Positions 1 through 6,174 of a stretch of 7,680 nucleotides of DNA are shown here, piece after piece (the first letter of the stretch is position 1; every line of letters starts with the position of its first letter). The position numbers were made by a program, and so were the translations under genes. This DNA is from Demequinaceae bacterium UBA4004 (GTDB lineage: Bacteria; Actinomycetota; Actinomycetes; Actinomycetales; Demequinaceae). The stretch lies in the NCBI GenBank assembly GCA_002384765.1, contig DGBM01000148.1, positions 1 through 7,680 on the forward strand, given 5' to 3'. The notes below the pieces were generated by a model. That model was not told the origin of the DNA and did not search any database. It saw nothing but the letters and a program-made list of their open reading frames with translations.

Positions 1-441
1 CCCGTGGCGGTTCTCGGCGTGCTGACGATTGCGGGCGAGTACTCGACGGGAATGATTCGCTCCACACTGGTGGCCGTGGGTCTGCCTCTGTACCTCGTGG
101 CGATCGCGCTCTTCGCGTTCGTCGTGGGTGCGCTCCTTCGACACAGTGCTGCGGCGTTGACCGCAGTGATCGCGTTGCTGCTCGTCATCGAGAACGTGCT
201 CCTGATCATTCCGTTGCGCGCCGTGGAGCTGATTAGCCCGTTCCTGCCGTCCACGGCGGGACGCATGGTGCTCTTCGACAACGAGATGTTGGAGGCCGCC
301 ACTCAGATGACGGATGGCGCCCCCGGGAACTCATGGTCCGCACGATCGCCAACCGACGGGCACCGACGAGGTGCTGCCCGGCATCCCACGTATCGGCCGC
401 CACCGCCATCGTATGAGGTAATCCGCGCCCCTGGCTACTGA
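1..441 (+). pseudogene. ABC-2-type transporter permease, 3' remnant with apparent internal deletion (cut by the window edge)
   Basis: The reading frame is open from the left edge and stops at 439-441. It begins with the motif GVLTIAGEYSTGMIRSTL, which I recognise from ABC-2 family permeases that act with an ATPase in drug, lantibiotic or lipid export. About 29 residues in, it jumps straight to a membrane segment (GLPLYLVAIALFAFVVGALLRH) that in intact relatives lies roughly 60-80 residues further on. The stretch normally between them, with at least one membrane helix, seems to be lost without breaking the frame. A second hydrophobic helix and the conserved ISPFLPSTAG loop follow. After about residue 105 the sequence turns polar and rich in Pro, Arg and Ser, where relatives have a last membrane helix and a charged RRRDA-like tail. 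I infer a decayed gene: the family is recognised from memory and the size of the deletion is an estimate. No partner ATPase lies in the window. Confidence 0.6.
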
Positions 442-477
442 TCCTCCACAGACGGCCGCCCGGGAAATCCCCGCGAG

Positions 478-498
478 TCGCGCGTGGCGGACGCGCGA
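478..498. repeat. Perfect short inverted repeat (8-bp arms, 5-nt loop)
   Basis: TCGCGCGT at 478-485 is exactly complementary to ACGCGCGA at 491-498 around the loop GGCGG. There is no T-tract after it, so it is not a classical terminator. It could be a residual 3' hairpin for the permease transcript, a protein-binding palindrome, or chance in GC-rich DNA. Confidence 0.4.
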
Positions 499-698
499 GT
501 TCTGGCCGGGTTCGGCGGCAACGCACCTGCTGCATGTGCTCGCAGTTCTGAGCGCTTGCCCGGAGGTCGAGACGCGTCGCTGGTTGCCCGCGCGGGGTGC
601 GGGGACGGGGCTTTTCACGCGTCTCATGAGGCGACCCGACGCGATCTACTCCACCCCTATGTGTCCGGGCTGGACGCGTGAAGGAAAATGCCCTACCT

Positions 699-727
699 TT
701 GGAGAAAGTCAGCCAGAGTGACATATA
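699..727 (+). promoter_or_regulatory. Weak candidate promoter of the PTS operon
   Basis: TTGGAG (699-704) and CATATA (722-727) are separated by 17 bases and lie 27 bases or more before the IIA start codon. This is the only AT-richer patch in the upstream region. Both hexamers match the consensus poorly. A GTCA...TGAC inverted pair (708-711 and 719-722) lies within the promoter and could be an operator half-site pair. This is inference from position and composition only. Confidence 0.3.
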
Positions 728-753
728 CCTGGCCTCATGCGCAAGGAGGCGCT

Positions 754-1236
754 ATGACTGAATCCGTCGCACCCCACGGTGCGCTCAGTGACCTGCTCCC
801 GGCCTCTGCCGTTGAAGCTCAGGTGGAGGCAACGGATTGGCGGGAGGCGATCAGGGCCTCGGGCGACCTCTTGACCTCGACGGGGTCGGCTACGCCGGCC
901 TACACCGAGCAGATGATCGCGGCGATCGACAAGTTCGGCCCCTACATCGTGATTGCCCCCGGCTTCGCACTCGCACACGCGCAGGCCTCCGAGGATGTCC
1001 TCCACACAGGCATGTCCTTCGTCCAGCTTGCCCGCCCGGTGAGTTTCGGTCACAAGACCAACGATCCCGTTCACCTGGTCGTCGGCCTGGCCAGCAAGGA
1101 CCATGACGCCCACATGGAGGCCCTCCAACAATTGGCGGGCTTTCTGTCCGCCCCAAAAAAAACCGAGCAGCTGAGAAGCGCGGCCGACGCCGACGAGTTG
1201 CGAGTACTGCTCGGGCTCGTTCAGGGGTATGAGTAA
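754..1236 (+). CDS. ulaC: PTS EIIA component, mannitol/ascorbate type (UlaC-like)
   Basis: This cytoplasmic phosphocarrier of 160 residues would take phosphate from HPr and pass it to the IIB protein encoded next. The ATG at 754 is chosen because a strong ribosome binding site, AAGGAGG (743-749), lies 4 bases before it; an in-frame ATG at 688 has none. The domain fills the whole protein. The active-site histidine is H75 in the motif APGFALAHAQ, matching the APG-AL-HA signature of the family. The second conserved histidine is H120, 45 residues later in HMEALQQLA, the spacing expected for mannitol-type IIA domains. The order IIA-IIB-IIC differs from E. coli ula, where the membrane IIC comes first. 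A run of eight A bases (1155-1162) encodes Pro134-Lys-Lys and is unusual for this GC content. The mannitol/fructose/ascorbate IIA superfamily is secure; the ascorbate assignment rests on the neighbours. Confidence 0.85.
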   Translation: MTESVAPHGALSDLLPASAVEAQVEATDWREAIRASGDLLTSTGSATPAYTEQMIAAIDKFGPYIVIAPGFALAHAQASEDVLHTGMSFVQLARPVSFGHKTNDPVHLVVGLASKDHDAHMEALQQLAGFLSAPKKTEQLRSAADADELRVLLGLVQGYE

Positions 1237-1302
1237 ACAACAGACCGGGCCGACGGCAGCGGCGCGATAGCGGCAAGACAGACGACACACAAAGGAGAAA
1301 GC

Positions 1303-1587
1303 ATGAAAGTGATCTGCGTCTGCGGGATGGGTCTAGGAACCTCCATCCTGCTGAAGATGAATACCGACAAGGCAATGAAGCAGCTCGGCATCGACGCCGA
1401 TGTGGACGCGGCCGACATCGGCACCGCCAAGGGTGCCGCAGGACAGGCCGATTTCGTGCTCACCAGCGCTGAGCTGGCCGAGGAATTGGAGGGGTTGCCG
1501 ATACCGATCCGGGTCATCAACAACTTCATGGACGTGGACGAGATCTCCGCAGCCATCACCGATGTACTCAACCTCGAACAACTCTAA
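1303..1587 (+). CDS. ulaB: PTS EIIB component, ascorbate (UlaB/SgcB) family
   Basis: This small cytoplasmic protein of 94 residues would accept phosphate from IIA on a cysteine and transfer it to the substrate during transport by IIC. The phosphorylation loop is near the N-terminus: C7-G-M-G-L-G-T-S14 after a short hydrophobic strand, as in lactose/ascorbate-type IIB folds. The following LLKMNTDKAMKQLGI segment and the ADIGTAKG stretch fit the UlaB/SgcB group better than cellobiose or galactitol IIB, by recollection. C5 lies two residues before the proposed active C7. The start is supported by AAAGGAG (1291-1297), 5 bases before the ATG. It lies 66 bases after the IIA stop and 19 bases before the IIC start, so the three genes are almost certainly co-transcribed. 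The length is normal for a stand-alone IIB. Confidence 0.9.
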   Translation: MKVICVCGMGLGTSILLKMNTDKAMKQLGIDADVDAADIGTAKGAAGQADFVLTSAELAEELEGLPIPIRVINNFMDVDEISAAITDVLNLEQL

Positions 1588-1606
1588 GAATGGAAGGTAG
1601 TTCGTC

Positions 1607-3112
1607 ATGCCAGTAGTAAATTTCCTGGTTAACGAAGTCCTATCGGTGCCCGCCTATCTGGTCGGCATCATCGTGGCAGTAGGACTCATCGCCCTGAACA
1701 AGAGCGTGGGGCAAATTGTCGGGGGCGCACTCAAGGCAACCCTCGGTTTCCTCATTCTTGGAGCGGGTGCGGGTGTCGTCGTCAACGCGCTGTCGCCCCT
1801 AGGTGAACTGATCCTCGCGGCCACCGGCGCACAGGGCGTCGTGCCGACGAACGAGGCAATCGTCTCGATCGCCGCCGCCCAATTCGGAGCCCAGGTTGCC
1901 TGGACGATGATCGGTGGCTTCGCGATCAGCCTGTTGATTGCGCGGTTCACACCCCTCAAGTACGTGTTCCTCACCGGCCACCACATCTTCTTCATGGCCA
2001 CCATGCTCACCGTGGTGCTGTCGGTGGCGGACCTGAGTAACACCATGATTGTGGTGGTTGGGTCGCTACTGCTGGGCACGATTATGCAGATCATGCCCAC
2101 GTTCGCCCAGCCGTTCACGCGGCGCGTCACGGGCAACAACACGCTGGCCATGGGGCACTTCGGCTCGCTTGGTTACATCACCGCCGGAGCCATCGGTACT
2201 GTGGTCGGCAAGAAGTCGCGTTCCACCGAGGACCTCCACGTGCCCGAAGGGCTCCGCTTCCTGCGTGACTCGATGGTCGCCACGGCGCTTTCGATGGTGA
2301 TCTTCTACATCGTCTTCACGACCTGGACCTGGATCAAGCTGGGCGACACGGCCGCGTTCGACATCCTGGGCGCCACCAATGGCGGCAACTTCATCATGCT
2401 GGGTGTGGCACTGGGTCTGCAGTTCGGTATCGGTGTCTCGATCATCCTCTACGGCGTGCGGACCATCCTGGCTGAACTGGTTCCCGCGTTCGAAGGAATC
2501 TCACGCAGGGTCGTTCCCGGTGCCGTCCCGGCGCTCGACGTTCCGATCGTCTTCCCCTTCGCCCCCAATGCGGTGCTTGTCGGCTTCATCGCGTCCTTCG
2601 CGGGCGGCCTGCTCTCGTTCGGGCTCCTCGCCTGGATCTTCGGGCCCGTGTTCGGGCTGGCGCTCATCCTGCCGGGCATGGTTCCGCACTTCTTCACCGG
2701 CGGTGGCGCTGGCGTATACGGCAACGCGACCGGCGGACGTCGTGGAGCGGTCATCGGAGCGTTTGCCAACGGCGTGCTGATCACCTTCCTTGCGGCGCTG
2801 CTGCTCAAGGTGCTGGGCTCGCTCGGCTTCGAGAACACGACGTTCGGTGACGCCGACTTCGGGTGGTTCGGCATCGTCGTCGGCAACGTCGTCAAGCTGG
2901 GCGCGATCGGCGGGCTGGTCGGGCTCGCAGTACTGATCGTGGTCCTCCTGTTCGGCGCCAGCCGGTACCAGCAGCGACTCGTCAACGTCGAATGGAAGCC
3001 GGGTCTGGAACACTCCGAGTGGGTCGCCGAGGAGGAGGCCGCAGAAAAGGCCGCCATCGCGGAAGAGGCTGCACGCAAGAAGGCCGCTGCCACTGGGGGC
3101 GAGACCTCCTAG
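1607..3112 (+). CDS. ulaA: PTS EIIC membrane component, L-ascorbate (UlaA/SgcC) family
   Basis: This membrane protein of 501 residues would carry the substrate across the cytoplasmic membrane while IIB phosphorylates it. Many hydrophobic segments run from residue 8 to about 455. Motifs shared with E. coli UlaA, as I remember it, include F121-LTGHH-I-F around 121-128, the loop with STEDLHVP (near 205), GVR-x5-EL around 283-291, GISRRVVPGAVPALD (297-311) and FAPNAV (318-323). UlaA of E. coli is about 465 residues; the extra length here is mostly a charged C-terminal tail (from about 461) rich in Ala, Glu and Lys, probably a cytoplasmic helix. The start has GGAAGG (1592-1597) 9 bases upstream. 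Ascorbate is the family's best-known substrate, but actinobacterial members are largely uncharacterised and the lower Ula pathway is absent here. Related pentose, pentitol or sugar-acid substrates remain possible. Confidence 0.9.
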   Translation: MPVVNFLVNEVLSVPAYLVGIIVAVGLIALNKSVGQIVGGALKATLGFLILGAGAGVVVNALSPLGELILAATGAQGVVPTNEAIVSIAAAQFGAQVAWTMIGGFAISLLIARFTPLKYVFLTGHHIFFMATMLTVVLSVADLSNTMIVVVGSLLLGTIMQIMPTFAQPFTRRVTGNNTLAMGHFGSLGYITAGAIGTVVGKKSRSTEDLHVPEGLRFLRDSMVATALSMVIFYIVFTTWTWIKLGDTAAFDILGATNGGNFIMLGVALGLQFGIGVSIILYGVRTILAELVPAFEGISRRVVPGAVPALDVPIVFPFAPNAVLVGFIASFAGGLLSFGLLAWIFGPVFGLALILPGMVPHFFTGGGAGVYGNATGGRRGAVIGAFANGVLITFLAALLLKVLGSLGFENTTFGDADFGWFGIVVGNVVKLGAIGGLVGLAVLIVVLLFGASRYQQRLVNVEWKPGLEHSEWVAEEEAAEKAAIAEEAARKKAAATGGETS

Positions 3113-3121
3113 CAGTATCCT

Positions 3122-3165
3122 CGACGCCGCAGGTACTCCACCTCCAAGGAGCACCTGCGGCGTCG
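3122..3165 (+). terminator. Strong hairpin between the IIC gene and the transketolase gene
   Basis: CGACGCCGCAGGT (3122-3134) is perfectly complementary to ACCTGCGGCGTCG (3153-3165). After one A/C mismatch the stem continues with CTCC (3136-3139) against GGAG (3148-3151), leaving an 8-base loop. It starts 9 bases after the IIC stop codon (3110-3112). No T-tract follows, so it may be an actinobacterial U-less terminator, a partial terminator that lowers transketolase relative to PTS transcript, or a 3'-protecting hairpin for a processed PTS message. The structure is seen directly; the role is inferred. Confidence 0.65.
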
Positions 3166-3217
3166 CTCACTCCCCACATCTGATCACCGCTACTTCATGT
3201 CCCGCGAAGGACTGACT

Positions 3218-5302
3218 ATGACCACCCCGCTTGAGTGGAACGACATCGATCGAAGGGCCGTCGACACCGCGCGCATCCTTGCAGCCGACGCGGTGGAGAA
3301 GGCCGGTAACGGACACCCCGGAACGGCGATCTCCTTGGCGCCGCTGGCCTACCTGCTCTACCAGAAGGTGATGACCGGCGATCCCTCCGATCCGCAGTGG
3401 ATCGGTCGCGACCGGTTCGTGCTGTCCGCCGGTCATACGTCCTTGACCCTGTACACCCAGTTGTTCTTGGCCGGGTACGGCTTGGAAGTGGCCGACATCG
3501 CGGGGACGCGCGCGGAGGGCTCCCTGACGCCCGCGCATCCGGAATACGGGCACACGGCGGGTGTCGAGTGCACCACCGGCCCACTGGGAGCGGGCGTGGC
3601 GAACGCGGTCGGCTTCGCGATGGCGGCCCGCCGCGAGCGCGCACTGCTGGATCCGGACGCCCCACAGGGTTCCTCGGTGTTCGACCGGACGGTGTACTGC
3701 CTCGCCGGGGACGGCTGCATGCAGGAAGGGGTCGCCTCGGAGGCATCGTCGCTGGCGGGAGCTCAGAAGCTCGGCAACCTGATCCTGATCTACGACGACA
3801 ACCGGATCACGATCGAGGGCGGGACACAGATCTCCTTCACCGAGGACGTGATGGCCCGCTACGCCGCCTACGGCTGGGACGTGCACCACGTGGACTGGAC
3901 CAACGGCAGCACCGAGTACGCCGAGGACATGGAGGCCCTGTACGCCGCCCTGGAAGCGGCGAAGGGGGTGACGGATCGTCCCTCGTTCATCAGGCTGAGC
4001 ACGATGATCGGCTGGCCCCTGCCGACCATGGCGGGCCACCACGCGGTGCATGGAGCGGCGCTGGGGCACGAGGAGATCGCTCGGCTGAAGGTTGCGCGGG
4101 GCTTTGACCCGGAGCGGTCGTTTCAGGTGGACCCCGAGGTGCTGGAGCACACCCGTCGCAACGCGGCGAACCGCGCCACGGCTGCGCGAGAGCAGTGGCA
4201 GGCCCGGTTCGAGGCGTGGCGAGACTCGCACCCCGACAGGGCGCTGCTGTTCGATCGGCTGGTGACCGGCACGCTGCCCGCGGGACTCGCCGAGGCTTTG
4301 CCGACCTTCCCCGTCGGGACGATGGCGACCCGTGCGGCCTCGGGTGCGGTGCTGACCGCCCTCGCCCACGTCATGCCGGAGCTGTGGGGCGGCTCCGCAG
4401 ATCTTGGCGCGTCGAACAACACCACCATGAAGGGACAGCCGTCCTTCCTTCCGCCGGAGCAGTCGAACGACGATTTTGTCGGTGACTACAACGGTCGGGT
4501 CCTCCACTTTGGGGTCCGGGAGCACGCGATGGGCAACATCCTCAACGGGATCGCCATCTCGGGGCTGACCCGCGCCTACGGGGGCACGTACCTGGTGTTC
4601 TCCGACTACATGCGCGCTGCGGTCCGATTGGCCGCCCTGCAGCAGACGCCGAGCATCTTCGTCTGGACCCACGACAGCGTCGCTGTCGGAGAGGACGGTC
4701 CCACCCATCAACCGGTCGAACAGATCGCCTCACTCCGGCTGATCCCAGGGCTTGACGTGATCCGGCCCATGGACGCCAACGAGACGGCCCAGGCATGGGT
4801 CCAGGCGTTGCTTCACCACGACCGGCCCAGCGCGATCATCCTGTCGCGGCAGGCACTCCCGACGGTGGACCGCGGTCCCGGCGCCTGCGCCCCGGCCGAG
4901 CACCTGGCGCAGGGCGGGTACACGCTACTCGAGGCATCGACGGGTGAACCCAAAGTGGTCTTGATCGGCACCGGTTCGGAGGTGAGCATTGCCCTGGACG
5001 CCCGCGACCTGCTGGAGGCCGAGGGCGTCCCAACCCGCGTGGTCTCGATGCCCTGCCAAGAGTGGTTCGACAGCCAACCCCACGCGTACCGGGCCTCCGT
5101 CTTGCCCTCCGGCACCGCGAGGGTCGCCGTCGAGGCCGGGGTCGGGAAGGGCTGGCGGGACTACGTCGGCGACACCGGTGAAATCGTCTCGGTGGATCAC
5201 TTCGGAGAGTCCGCGGCTGGCCCCCGACTGTTCGCCAAGTACGGGCTGACTGCGGTCAACGTTGCCGACCGGGCCAAGGTCGCCCTCGCCCGACAGCGTT
5301 GA
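3218..5302 (+). CDS. tkt: Transketolase (EC 2.2.1.1)
   Basis: This cytoplasmic, thiamine-diphosphate-dependent enzyme moves two-carbon ketol units, for example from xylulose 5-phosphate to ribose 5-phosphate or erythrose 4-phosphate. The 694 residues match the usual size. All three regions are intact. The N-terminal domain has GNGHPG with H33, a second His at H73, and the cofactor motif G164-D165-G166 ending at N195. The middle domain has the catalytic Glu of FGVREHAMG (E435) and the second signature GEDGPTHQP (491-499, H497). A C-terminal transketolase domain follows, with GTGSEVSIALDA. I chose the ATG at 3218 because GAAGGA (3206-3211) lies 6 bases before it and MTTPLEWNDIDRRAVDTAR resembles actinobacterial transketolases; the in-frame ATG at 3197 lacks a binding site. 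It is 105 bases from the PTS genes on the same strand, with the hairpin at 3122-3165 in between. It may be a pathway-specific second copy or the sole housekeeping one. Confidence 0.97.
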   Translation: MTTPLEWNDIDRRAVDTARILAADAVEKAGNGHPGTAISLAPLAYLLYQKVMTGDPSDPQWIGRDRFVLSAGHTSLTLYTQLFLAGYGLEVADIAGTRAEGSLTPAHPEYGHTAGVECTTGPLGAGVANAVGFAMAARRERALLDPDAPQGSSVFDRTVYCLAGDGCMQEGVASEASSLAGAQKLGNLILIYDDNRITIEGGTQISFTEDVMARYAAYGWDVHHVDWTNGSTEYAEDMEALYAALEAAKGVTDRPSFIRLSTMIGWPLPTMAGHHAVHGAALGHEEIARLKVARGFDPERSFQVDPEVLEHTRRNAANRATAAREQWQARFEAWRDSHPDRALLFDRLVTGTLPAGLAEALPTFPVGTMATRAASGAVLTALAHVMPELWGGSADLGASNNTTMKGQPSFLPPEQSNDDFVGDYNGRVLHFGVREHAMGNILNGIAISGLTRAYGGTYLVFSDYMRAAVRLAALQQTPSIFVWTHDSVAVGEDGPTHQPVEQIASLRLIPGLDVIRPMDANETAQAWVQALLHHDRPSAIILSRQALPTVDRGPGACAPAEHLAQGGYTLLEASTGEPKVVLIGTGSEVSIALDARDLLEAEGVPTRVVSMPCQEWFDSQPHAYRASVLPSGTARVAVEAGVGKGWRDYVGDTGEIVSVDHFGESAAGPRLFAKYGLTAVNVADRAKVALARQR

Positions 5303-5431
5303 CACGTCCCGTGAGCCGACGTCGGGTCGGCGACTCGATAGGCGCCACCATCGCGTCAGCGAAGAGGCGTCCGGGATCCGACTCCGCCCATGCTCACGTC
5401 TCCAGGTGCCCCGAGTGGTGTGCCCCGAGTG
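5303..5431. other. Spacer between the convergent transketolase and tRNA genes, with a small hairpin
   Basis: Both neighbours transcribe into this spacer, so termination in both directions is expected. The best structure is GCCGAC (5315-5320) against GTCGGC (5326-5331) with a 5-base loop, starting 12 bases after the transketolase stop; the palindrome CCGACGTCGG (5316-5325) is an alternative fold. Neither has a T-tract, so a terminator call is weak. The right end contains two extra copies of the tRNA 3' end (described separately). I see no gene here. Confidence 0.4.
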
Positions 5432-5442
5432 TGCCCCGAGTG
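5407..5442 (-). repeat. Tandem copies of a tRNA 3' end (three 11-bp copies)
   Basis: The 11-mer TGCCCCGAGTG (plus strand) occurs at 5407-5417, 5421-5431 and 5432-5442. The last copy is the genuine 3' acceptor strand and T-stem edge of the adjacent tRNA gene. The second abuts it directly, and the first is offset by GTG. Read on the tRNA strand, each copy is CACTCGGGGCA; the outermost is followed by CCT, one base short of an encoded CCA. Such duplications may come from replication slippage or be scars of integration events at the tRNA 3' end. No integrase is visible nearby. Confidence 0.85.
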
Positions 5443-5505
5443 GGATTCGAACCCACACTGGTACGGGTTTGAGCCGTATGCCTCTGCCGGTTGGGCTATC
5501 GGGGC
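5432..5505 (-). tRNA. tRNA with anticodon CAA (Leu by anticodon), short variable loop
   Basis: On the minus strand a full 74-base cloverleaf folds. The acceptor stem is perfect (GCCCCGA at 5505-5499 with TCGGGGC at 5439-5433) and the discriminator is A73. The D-arm has a 3-bp stem, GCC/GGC, around an 11-base loop containing GG. The anticodon stem TACGG/CCGTA holds the loop CTCAAAC. The T-arm is GTGGG-TTCGAAT-CCCAC. The anticodon is CAA, reading UUG. The 3-bp D-stem, large D-loop and A73 are leucine-like, but the variable region is only five bases (CCAGT), whereas bacterial tRNA-Leu is a class II tRNA with a long variable arm. No CCA is encoded, as is common in actinobacteria. It is either an atypical Leu tRNA or one charged with something else. 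The gene diverges from pdtaR with 21 bases between them. Confidence 0.93.
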
Positions 5506-5519
5506 GCGCCCACTAGGCT
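5491..5519 (+). promoter_or_regulatory. Candidate promoter for a leaderless pdtaR transcript
   Basis: TTGGGC (5491-5496) and TAGGCT (5514-5519, fits TANNNT) are separated by exactly 17 bases. The start codon GTG at 5527 falls 7 bases after the -10 hexamer, where transcription should begin. No Shine-Dalgarno sequence precedes the GTG. Together these suggest a leaderless mRNA, a common form in actinobacteria. The -35 element lies inside the D-arm region of the opposite-strand tRNA gene. Confidence 0.55.
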
Positions 5520-5543
5520 AGCGCCTGTGAACGAGAGTATTGA
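5515..5543 (-). promoter_or_regulatory. Candidate promoter of the tRNA gene
   Basis: On the minus strand TAGCCT (5520 down to 5515) fits the TANNNT -10 pattern and would place the start about 2 bases before the mature tRNA 5' end (5505). A poor -35 candidate, TCAATA, occupies 5543 down to 5538 with a 17-base spacer, inside the first codons of pdtaR. The -10 overlaps the plus-strand -10 of pdtaR by five bases. The -10 is plausible; the -35 is weak. Confidence 0.35.
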
Positions 5544-6138
5544 ACCAGCGCAAACAGGTCCCGCCAAGCGTCGCGCCATCGTCGCTGAAGACGAGGCACT
5601 CATTCGGATGGATATCGTCGAGACGCTCCGTGAGGGCGGCTACGACGTTGTAGGCGAAGCCTCGAACGGCGAGGAATGCGTGGGCCTCGCCCGCGAACTC
5701 AAGCCAGACGTGGTGGTGATGGACGTGAAGATGCCCGTCATGGACGGCATCACCGCGGCCGAGCACATTGCCAAGGAACGGCTTGCGCCCGTCGTCCTGT
5801 TGACGGCATTCTCGCAGACCGAACTGGTGGAGCGTGCGCGTGACGCGGGCGCGATGGCATACGTGGTGAAGCCTTTCACCCCAGCGGACCTGCTGCCGGC
5901 GGTGGAGATCGCGGCTTCACGCTTCATGGAGTTCAGGGCTCTTGAGAACGAGATCGCCGACATCAATGAGCGCATGGAGACGCGTAAGCGCGTTGAGCGT
6001 GCGAAGGGGCTGTTGATGGAGAAGATGCAGCTGAACGAGCCCGAGGCATTTCGCTGGATTCAGAAGACGTCGATGGACCGTCGCCTGACGATGCGCGAGG
6101 TGGCGGAGGCCGTCATCGATCAGATGGGCGGCAAGTAG
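5527..6138 (+). CDS. pdtaR: ANTAR-domain response regulator (PdtaR-like)
   Basis: This cytoplasmic two-component response regulator of 203 residues is predicted to act on RNA rather than DNA: ANTAR domains bind paired hairpins in leaders and prevent termination. The receiver domain spans about 14-130, with the acidic pocket E21-D22, phosphoacceptor D66 in VVVMDVKMPVMDG, T93 and K115 (VVKPF). A linker helix (about 131-150) leads into the ANTAR domain (about 143-200), with the conserved RAKGLLMEKMQL and the following MREVAEAVI helix. The GTG at 5527 is chosen because upstream in-frame codons lie inside the tRNA gene and a -10 hexamer ends 7 bases before it. In mycobacteria the partner is the histidine kinase PdtaS, encoded elsewhere; no kinase is present here. 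All key phosphorylation residues are intact. I am confident of the family and orthology is likely. Confidence 0.93.
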   Translation: MNESIEPAQTGPAKRRAIVAEDEALIRMDIVETLREGGYDVVGEASNGEECVGLARELKPDVVVMDVKMPVMDGITAAEHIAKERLAPVVLLTAFSQTELVERARDAGAMAYVVKPFTPADLLPAVEIAASRFMEFRALENEIADINERMETRKRVERAKGLLMEKMQLNEPEAFRWIQKTSMDRRLTMREVAEAVIDQMGGK

Positions 6139-6174
6139 TCCTTCGCGTCATCGTTCCTGGTAGGCGCGACCGCA

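Larger units (their letters stand above)
442..753. other. Gene-poor stretch between the permease remnant and the PTS operon
   Basis: I see no credible gene here. Short open frames exist on both strands, but their translations are Arg, Pro and Ala rich, as expected of random high-GC DNA, and none has a recognisable motif. The stretch holds one short perfect hairpin (478-498) and, near its right end, the likely promoter and ribosome binding site of the PTS operon. Given the broken permease on its left, it may partly be decayed coding sequence. Confidence 0.6.

Noticed and set aside
484..681. Possible small protein containing a CGDG motif resembling methyltransferases
   Set aside because: The rest of the frame has no methyltransferase features, the start lacks a binding site, and the motif is short enough to be chance.
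233..724. Minus-strand open frames of 163 and 98 codons opposite the permease remnant and the gene-poor stretch
   Set aside because: They are Arg/Pro/Ser rich without any domain motif, overlap each other in different frames and lack ribosome binding sites; typical chance frames of high-GC DNA.
3197..3217. Upstream ATG giving a 701-residue transketolase
   Set aside because: There is no ribosome binding site before 3197, whereas GAAGGA lies 6 bases before 3218, and family N-termini match the shorter form.
3167..4711. Minus-strand open frame of 514 codons antisense to transketolase
   Set aside because: It mirrors the codon structure of the clearly genuine tkt gene; the product is Arg/Gly/His rich with no recognisable fold.
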